This document shows, piece by piece, positions 59,278-64,000 of a stretch of DNA of 64,000 nt. A model generated the notes under the pieces. The model was not told the DNA's origin, searched no databases, and saw nothing but the letters and a program-made list of their open reading frames with translations. The position numbers and the translations under genes are program-made. Within the stretch, counting starts at the first letter, position 1; every line of letters starts with the position of its first letter. Source of the stretch: Flavobacterium hungaricum (GTDB taxonomy: Bacteria; Bacteroidota; Bacteroidia; Flavobacteriales; Flavobacteriaceae); NCBI RefSeq assembly GCF_015182285.1, contig NZ_PRDM01000004.1:186001-250000 (forward strand), written 5' to 3'.

Positions 59278-60192
59278 ATGAGCGTTTCTCAACCGTACCG
59301 AATAAAAAGCATCAGCGAGTTTCATGAATTTCGTGATTTGCCAAAACCAGAACATCCGCTGGTGAGCGTTTACAATTTTGAAGATCTTAAATACCTAAAC
59401 GAAAATGAACCTAAAAGTCTCATTCTCGATTTTTATTCGATTGCTTTAAAGAAAAATGCCAATGCCAAAATGCGTTACGGCCAGCAGGAATATGACTTTA
59501 AAGAAGGCGTTTTACTATTTATTGCACCAGGACAGGTTTTTTCTATCGAAGGAAATGCCGAATTACAGCATACAGGATATTCGTTATTGATTCATCCCGA
59601 TTTTTTATGGAATACACCGCTGGCGCAGAAAATCAAACAATACGAGTATTTTGGTTATGCCGTTCACGAAGCTTTGCACCTTTCGGACAAAGAACAAAAA
59701 ATGATTCTGGACATTATTAAAAATATTCAGCAAGAATACCAATCCAATATTGATAAGTTCAGTCAGGATGTAATTATTGCTCAGATAGAATTGCTCCTTA
59801 CCTATTCAGAACGTTTTTACAACAGACAGTTTATTACTAGAAAAATAAGTAATCACGAAATTTTATCACGCTTAGAAAAACTGCTGGAAGACTATTTCAG
59901 CAGTGATTCTCTGCAAAAGAAAGGGCTGCCGACAGTACACGAAATAGCCGAAAATCTAAATGTTTCGCCAAACTATCTAAGCGGTTTATTAAAATCGTTA
60001 ACCGCACAAAGCACGCAGCAGCACATTCATAATAAATTGATCGAAAAAGCAAAAGAAAAACTTTCAACTACCAGCTTATCAATCAGCGAAATTGCTTTTG
60101 AGCTGGGCTTTGAGCATCAGCAGTCTTTTAGCAAATTGTTCAAAACCAAAACCAATATTTCTCCAATTGCTTTTCGACAGTCTTTTAGTTGA
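59278..60192 (+). CDS. AraC-family transcriptional regulator
   Basis: The 304-residue protein has an N-terminal cupin-like sensing part (about 30-110; KEGVLLFIAPGQVFSIEG) and a C-terminal AraC domain (about 205-300; EIAENLNVSPNYLSGLLKS and SEIAFELGFEHQQSFSKLF). It lies 15 bp after an NmrA-type gene and likely controls the pair. It differs in N-terminal type from the AraC protein at 42174, so the two pairs are not recent duplicates. Confidence 0.93.
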   Translation: MSVSQPYRIKSISEFHEFRDLPKPEHPLVSVYNFEDLKYLNENEPKSLILDFYSIALKKNANAKMRYGQQEYDFKEGVLLFIAPGQVFSIEGNAELQHTGYSLLIHPDFLWNTPLAQKIKQYEYFGYAVHEALHLSDKEQKMILDIIKNIQQEYQSNIDKFSQDVIIAQIELLLTYSERFYNRQFITRKISNHEILSRLEKLLEDYFSSDSLQKKGLPTVHEIAENLNVSPNYLSGLLKSLTAQSTQQHIHNKLIEKAKEKLSTTSLSISEIAFELGFEHQQSFSKLFKTKTNISPIAFRQSFS

Positions 60193-60253
60193 AAATTATT
60201 GCGGCAACAATCTATATTTTTCATAAATTTAGTCCCACTAAAAACCGAAAAAT

Positions 60254-60670
60254 ATGAACCCCATTTTTAAAAACATTTTAGCTGTACTTCTTGGTCTTTT
60301 TATTGGAAGCGTTGTCAATATGGCGATTATCAGTATAAGCGGTTCTGTAATACCGCCTCCAAAAGGTGCCGATGTTACTACTGCCGAAGGCCTGAAAGCT
60401 ACGATGCACTTGTTTGAACCCAAACATTTTATTTTTCCGTTTTTAGCACACGCAGTCGGAACTTTTGCAGGGGCTTTCGTTACGGCCTTAATAGCTTTTA
60501 ATCATAAAATGAAACTGGCTTTGGTTATTGGTGCATTCTTTTTATTTGGAGGCATTATGATGATTTTTACCCTTCCTTCACCAATTTGGTTTTCATTGGC
60601 AGATGCTGTTCTTGCTTATATTCCGATGGCTTATTTGGCTGCGAAAATAGCTTCGAAAAAGAAAAATTAG
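60254..60670 (+). CDS. Four-helix membrane protein, 138 aa
   Basis: The 138-residue protein has four hydrophobic segments (about 5-26, 58-75, 83-105 and 112-130) and a short loop PPPKGADVTTAEGLKA. I do not recognise a named family with certainty; similar small proteins are common in Bacteroidota. The next gene, a lone ArsR-type C-terminal domain, starts 4 bp after its stop, so they are cotranscribed. Confidence 0.75.
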   Translation: MNPIFKNILAVLLGLFIGSVVNMAIISISGSVIPPPKGADVTTAEGLKATMHLFEPKHFIFPFLAHAVGTFAGAFVTALIAFNHKMKLALVIGAFFLFGGIMMIFTLPSPIWFSLADAVLAYIPMAYLAAKIASKKKN

Positions 60671-60674
60671 ACAA

Positions 60675-60881
60675 ATGCAAACAAAAATAAAACCCGCAAA
60701 AAAATGCTACGAACATCTGGGCGGTAAGCTTGGAGAACTTCTCTTAGAAAATTTTGCAGACAAAAACTGGATCGCCAGAAAGAATCCTGCTGATAAGCAT
60801 TTTTACATTACAGAACTTGGCGAAAAAGAATTTACAAAACTAGGATTGGATCTTTCTAAAATAAAATCAGAGGAAGTTTAG
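60675..60881 (+). CDS. ArsR-type regulator C-terminal domain without HTH, 68 aa
   Basis: The 68-residue product (begins MQTKIKPAKKCYEHLGGKLG) matches the C-terminal half of a group of ArsR-type regulators, where CYDHLAG-type sequence is followed by LLE..WI and a beta-hairpin with FYITELGEKEFTKLGLDL. The N-terminal winged helix-turn-helix is absent and no HTH is encoded upstream in any frame (the preceding gene is a membrane protein). It may be a truncated regulator or a standalone domain. Both termini look intact, with its own ATG 4 bp after the previous stop. Confidence 0.7.
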   Translation: MQTKIKPAKKCYEHLGGKLGELLLENFADKNWIARKNPADKHFYITELGEKEFTKLGLDLSKIKSEEV

Positions 60882-61101
60882 TTTTTTATTTCACACAGAT
60901 TTAAACGATAAAAGATTTTTAAGTATCCGTTTACAGCAGCTTTCTTTACGAAGTAAATCTGTTTTGTCAGTGTCATTTTTTTTCTTTTAGACATTTAACC
61001 TGCATTTTTTGAAACCCGTAATTTTATAATTTTTGATTTGCTTTTTTGCAAAAAAGAGATTCTTAATTTTCATAACTTAGTTTGCTTTAAAATTTTGAAT
61101 C

Positions 61102-61470
61102 ATGACTAAGAAAGAAATTGCAAAAAACTTCCTGAAATTGGCGGCGAACGGACATTCTCATGAAGGTTTTAGATTGTATGTCGGAAAGAAATTCAAACAT
61201 CACAATGCTTATTTTAAAGGCGATGCCGATACATTAATGCTGGCAATGGAAGAATCTGCAAGAACAAATCCGAATAAGACTTTTAAAATTCATCATATAT
61301 TAGAAGACGGAAATTTAGTTGCCGTTCATTCACACTTAAAACAAACACCTGTTGACGCTGGTTTTGCAGTTGTTCATATTCTCAAGTTTGATGGAGATAA
61401 AATCGTGGAATTTTGGGATTTAGGACAACCCGTACCCAAAGACGCTGTTAATGAAAATGGCATGTTTTAG
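61102..61470 (+). CDS. SnoaL/NTF2-like fold protein
   Basis: The 122-residue protein has the NTF2/SnoaL pattern: an N-terminal helix (KKEIAKNFLKLAANGH), FKHHNAYFKGDADTLMLAMEES, HHILEDGNLVAVHSHLKQT and a C-terminal IVEFWDLGQPVP (short core IVEFWDLGQPV). Related proteins are annotated as SnoaL-like polyketide cyclases, but here no polyketide genes occur; a general hydrolase or binding role is as likely. The 220 bp before it is AT-rich and contains a CTTTTTTGCAAAAAAG palindrome (about 61041-61056) but no clear gene. Confidence 0.85.
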   Translation: MTKKEIAKNFLKLAANGHSHEGFRLYVGKKFKHHNAYFKGDADTLMLAMEESARTNPNKTFKIHHILEDGNLVAVHSHLKQTPVDAGFAVVHILKFDGDKIVEFWDLGQPVPKDAVNENGMF

Positions 61471-61520
61471 CACTAAAATACACTATCAAAAACAACAAAA
61501 CCGTAAACCATAAACCCATA

Positions 61521-62561
61521 ATGAATCCAATTTTCAGATTATTTACCATTCTTTTTTTATTGACCAATTGTATTTTGTCTGCACAGAAAAACGACAAAAT
61601 CTCTGCTCAAACAGATAGCACATTACTGGTCTCTTCGCCTAAATTTAATGGGACAATTTTAATCTCTAAAAACGGAAAAGCGGTTTACAGTAAAGCTGTT
61701 GGTTTTGCAGACTTTGATAAAAAAACACCTTTAAAATTAGACAGTCAATTTGAAATTATGTCTAATACAAGACAATTTACAGCTGTTTTGATTTTACAAG
61801 AAGTAGAAAAAGGAAAAATTGATTTACAGGCTCCGATTAAAAAATATCTGCACAATTTAAAACAGAGCTGGACAGATTCGATTACAGTTCATCAGTTATT
61901 AAATCATACCCACGGAATTGTGGATCCAAATAAATCTTTGGCTTTTAAACCAGGAACCGAGTTTAAATACGGCAACGAAGGATATCCTTTTTTAGGTATG
62001 ATCATAGAATCTGTTTCTAAAAAGCCTTACGCAGTAATGGCAGAAGCACTTTTTAAAAAGCTTAAAATGAACAATACATTCTGTTATTCTAAGGACAACA
62101 CTAGAAATTTGGTGACAGGTTATATGAATGATAAAGATGCTTTAGAAAAAGCTGCTAATTCTCTAATTACTCCAGAAAAAGTTCCGTCTGCTGGTATTAT
62201 TTCAACTGCCAATGATTTATTGATCTGGAACAACAACCTGCATAAGGGGAAAATCTTAAAACCAGAAACGTATCAATTAATGCTGCAATACAACATTCTT
62301 GCCCAGCATAATGTTTTTGGAACAGAAAAAGTGGGTTACGGCTACGGCCTTAGAATTGTAGACAAAGAATCTCCAAAATATTATGGGCATACAGGTTTAG
62401 GCAATGGATTTTCTTCAGTAAATTTGTATTTTCCTGAAAGCGATGTGAGTATAATTGTTCTAGAAAACGAGATGAATGCCAATTCTGATTTGTTTTATAA
62501 AACGGGAATTACCATCAAAAAACTGCTTTTAAAAAGTAATTTGTTCAACCCGAAACAATAA
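61521..62561 (+). CDS. Beta-lactamase/serine hydrolase family protein with SxxR motif
   Basis: The 346-residue protein has a signal peptide (about 1-21, with SA-Q). In the class-C beta-lactamase-like fold the SxxK position reads SNTR (S81, R84; codons TCT AAT ACA AGA). The second motif YGN (KYGNEGYPFLGM) and the third HTG (HTGLGNGF) are intact. Replacement of the catalytic lysine by arginine suggests loss or change of hydrolase activity. The fold otherwise matches secreted serine hydrolases. It lies 50 bp after the SnoaL-like gene and 4 bp before a DUF1801 gene. Confidence 0.88.
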   Translation: MNPIFRLFTILFLLTNCILSAQKNDKISAQTDSTLLVSSPKFNGTILISKNGKAVYSKAVGFADFDKKTPLKLDSQFEIMSNTRQFTAVLILQEVEKGKIDLQAPIKKYLHNLKQSWTDSITVHQLLNHTHGIVDPNKSLAFKPGTEFKYGNEGYPFLGMIIESVSKKPYAVMAEALFKKLKMNNTFCYSKDNTRNLVTGYMNDKDALEKAANSLITPEKVPSAGIISTANDLLIWNNNLHKGKILKPETYQLMLQYNILAQHNVFGTEKVGYGYGLRIVDKESPKYYGHTGLGNGFSSVNLYFPESDVSIIVLENEMNANSDLFYKTGITIKKLLLKSNLFNPKQ

Positions 62562-62565
62562 AAAA

Positions 62566-62988
62566 ATGGCAGCCAATAAAACCACCGAAACCCAAGACAG
62601 TGTTACCGATTTTATTAACGCTGTTGAAAGTGAAGTAAAAAGAAACGATTCTTTTGAACTTCTCAAAATCATGCAGGAAACAACAGGTTTTGAGCCAAAA
62701 ATGTGGGGGCCGAGTATTATTGGTTTCGGAAGTTATCATTATAAATACGACAGCGGACATGAGGGCGATGCTCCATTAGCCGGTTTTTCGCCAAGAAAAG
62801 CGGCAATTACTGTTTACTTCTATCTGCCAGAAGAAAAAAGAGAAACGCTTTTATCTCAACTCGGGAAACATACTTCTTCTAAAGCCTGTATTTACATCAA
62901 AAAATTAGCCGATGTAGACTTAGAAATTTTAAAAAAGATCATTTCACTTTCTACAGAATACATCCAAAAATTATACCCTTCAAAATAA
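62566..62988 (+). CDS. DUF1801-domain protein
   Basis: The 140-residue protein has the DUF1801 pattern: DFINAVESEVKRNDSFELLKIMQ, PKMWGPSIIGFGSYHYKYDSG and AAITVYFYLPEEKRE, ending in a helix (short core MWGPSIIGFGSYHYKY). A different subgroup from the DUF1801 gene at 50322. It follows the serine-hydrolase-like gene by 4 bp and precedes the partial metallo-hydrolase by 3 bp, so the three are cotranscribed. Function is unknown. Confidence 0.8.
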   Translation: MAANKTTETQDSVTDFINAVESEVKRNDSFELLKIMQETTGFEPKMWGPSIIGFGSYHYKYDSGHEGDAPLAGFSPRKAAITVYFYLPEEKRETLLSQLGKHTSSKACIYIKKLADVDLEILKKIISLSTEYIQKLYPSK

Positions 62989-62991
62989 AAA

Positions 62992-64000
62992 ATGATCACA
63001 TTCTTACTTATAATTACGCTTTTTGCAATTGCTTTTTGGGGTTTTATGCAGCAGCCAAAATTTGGAAAAGCACCATCTGGCGAAAGGTTAAAACTTATTT
63101 TGAACTCCCCTCAATATAAGAATGGAAAATTTGAAAACCAAAATTATACGCCGGATCTCGCTGAAGGAGTCACTTATTATTCTTTGTTTTATGACTTCTT
63201 TTTCAAAAAAGCACCCAGAAAGAAACCGACTGATTTGATTCCGTCCATCAAAACAAATTTATTAGAGCTGCCTCTCGATCATGATGTTTTGGTTTGGTTC
63301 GGACATTCGTCTTATTACCTGCAGCTTGCAGGAAAACGTTTTTTGATTGATCCTGTTTTCAGCGGTAATGCCTCTCCTGTTCCAGGCACTACGAGATCTT
63401 TTAAGGGAACTGATATTTATACGGTTGATGATCTTCCAGAAATTGATTATTTATTGATCACCCACGATCATTATGATCATCTGGATTATGAAACTATTTT
63501 AAAACTCAAACCCAAAACAAAAAAAGTGATCACGGCTCTTGGAGTGGGTTCTCATTTTGAATTTTGGGGTTTTCCAACAGAAAATATTATCGAAAAAGAC
63601 TGGTACAATCAAGTAATACTAGACCCGAATTTGACGCTTTATACCGTTCCGGCAAGGCATTTTTCGGGAAGAAGTTTTAAAAGATGCAATACACTTTGGA
63701 CTTCTTTCGTTTTAGAATCCAAAGATTTTAAAATGTATTTGGGAGGTGACAGCGGTTACGATTCCCATTATAAAGAAATTGGCGAAAAATACGGTCCGTT
63801 TGATATTGCTGTTATGGACAACGGTCAGTACGATGAAAAATGGAAATACATTCATAATACGCCCGAAGATGTTATAAACGCATTAAAAGAATTAAAACCA
63901 AAACGGGTGCTTCCTGTTCATTCTTCCAAATTTGTATTGGCGCTTCATCCTTGGGACGAACCTTTAAAAAGAATAACGGCATTAAACACAAATTCAGAAA
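62992..64000 (+). CDS. Metallo-beta-lactamase-fold hydrolase, partial (cut by window end)
   Basis: The frame is open from ATG 62992 to the window end (336 codons). It has an N-terminal membrane helix (about 3-18), then the metal-binding THDHYDHLD (H158, H160, D162, H163), FGHSSYYLQLAG, an LGGDSGYDSH block and a later PVHSSKF. This is the UlaG/NAPE-PLD-like group of MBL-fold hydrolases, often annotated as lipid or lactone hydrolases. The 3' end lies outside the window. It starts 3 bp after the DUF1801 stop, so it is in the same operon. Confidence 0.9.
   Translation, partial: MITFLLIITLFAIAFWGFMQQPKFGKAPSGERLKLILNSPQYKNGKFENQNYTPDLAEGVTYYSLFYDFFFKKAPRKKPTDLIPSIKTNLLELPLDHDVLVWFGHSSYYLQLAGKRFLIDPVFSGNASPVPGTTRSFKGTDIYTVDDLPEIDYLLITHDHYDHLDYETILKLKPKTKKVITALGVGSHFEFWGFPTENIIEKDWYNQVILDPNLTLYTVPARHFSGRSFKRCNTLWTSFVLESKDFKMYLGGDSGYDSHYKEIGEKYGPFDIAVMDNGQYDEKWKYIHNTPEDVINALKELKPKRVLPVHSSKFVLALHPWDEPLKRITALNTNSE

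Overview
The window reads as chromosomal DNA of a Flavobacterium-type bacterium (Bacteroidota, Flavobacteriia). Evidence: AT-rich sequence; two SusC/SusD outer-membrane pairs; promoter candidates of the Bacteroidota TTTG/TAnnTTTG type; Rho with a long Asn/Gln-rich insertion; DUF4293, DUF3667 and DUF4919 proteins; many secreted hydrolases. It is cut at both ends: the 3' end of a sulfatase gene at base 1 and the 5' part of a metallo-beta-lactamase-fold hydrolase at base 64000. I saw no tRNA, rRNA, CRISPR array, transposase or prophage module.

Region 1 (1-12100) is a sulfur-ester locus: three sulfatases (one partial), a YeiH-type putative sulfate exporter, a rhodanese/thioredoxin fusion, a fatty-acid-hydroxylase/sterol-desaturase-family protein, a 41-residue membrane peptide and a SusC/SusD pair. 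It has no glycoside hydrolase, so it may take up and desulfate a small or lipid-like sulfate ester rather than a polysaccharide. Region 2 (12189-21553) couples ornithine aminotransferase (rocD) and a divergent Lrp/AsnC regulator to a tightly overlapping run of secreted enzymes (M28 peptidase, cyanophycinase, penicillin-acylase-family amidase), followed by a dienelactone-hydrolase-like protein, a DUF3667 protein and a second M28 peptidase. An arginase-family gene lies further on (49369). Region 3 (21715-29380) is mostly housekeeping: rho, a DUF4293 protein, a NarL-type two-component pair, a YfcE-like phosphoesterase, truA and an ABC exporter.

Region 4 (29404-39301) looks like a self-contained peptide-uptake unit. 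A LytS-type kinase and a LytTR response regulator flank a large secreted zinc metalloprotease and a RagAB-like SusC/SusD pair. A perfect 12-bp direct repeat, 21 bp start to start, lies between the kinase and protease genes and is a good candidate LytTR operator. Region 5 (39526-49312) holds a NUMOD4-like protein, dihydrolipoyl dehydrogenase, an AraC/NmrA pair and an uncharacterised series: SPFH protein, zinc ribbon, coiled-coil zinc ribbon, an unknown acidic protein, DUF2314-ankyrin and a SUFU-domain protein. This series is the best candidate here for an undescribed cytoplasmic system. Region 6 (49369-64000) is a string of small accessory genes. They include an M14 carboxypeptidase, a second AraC/NAD(P)-binding pair, a small membrane protein with a cytochrome-oxidase-like HDTYFV motif, a lone ArsR-type C-terminal domain, and a beta-lactamase-family protein whose SxxK motif reads SxxR.

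The intergenic DNA is unusual. Several gaps contain short words repeated in strict 8-bp (once 7-bp) phase, nested inverted repeats and recurring hairpins. Their positions are given in the features and findings.
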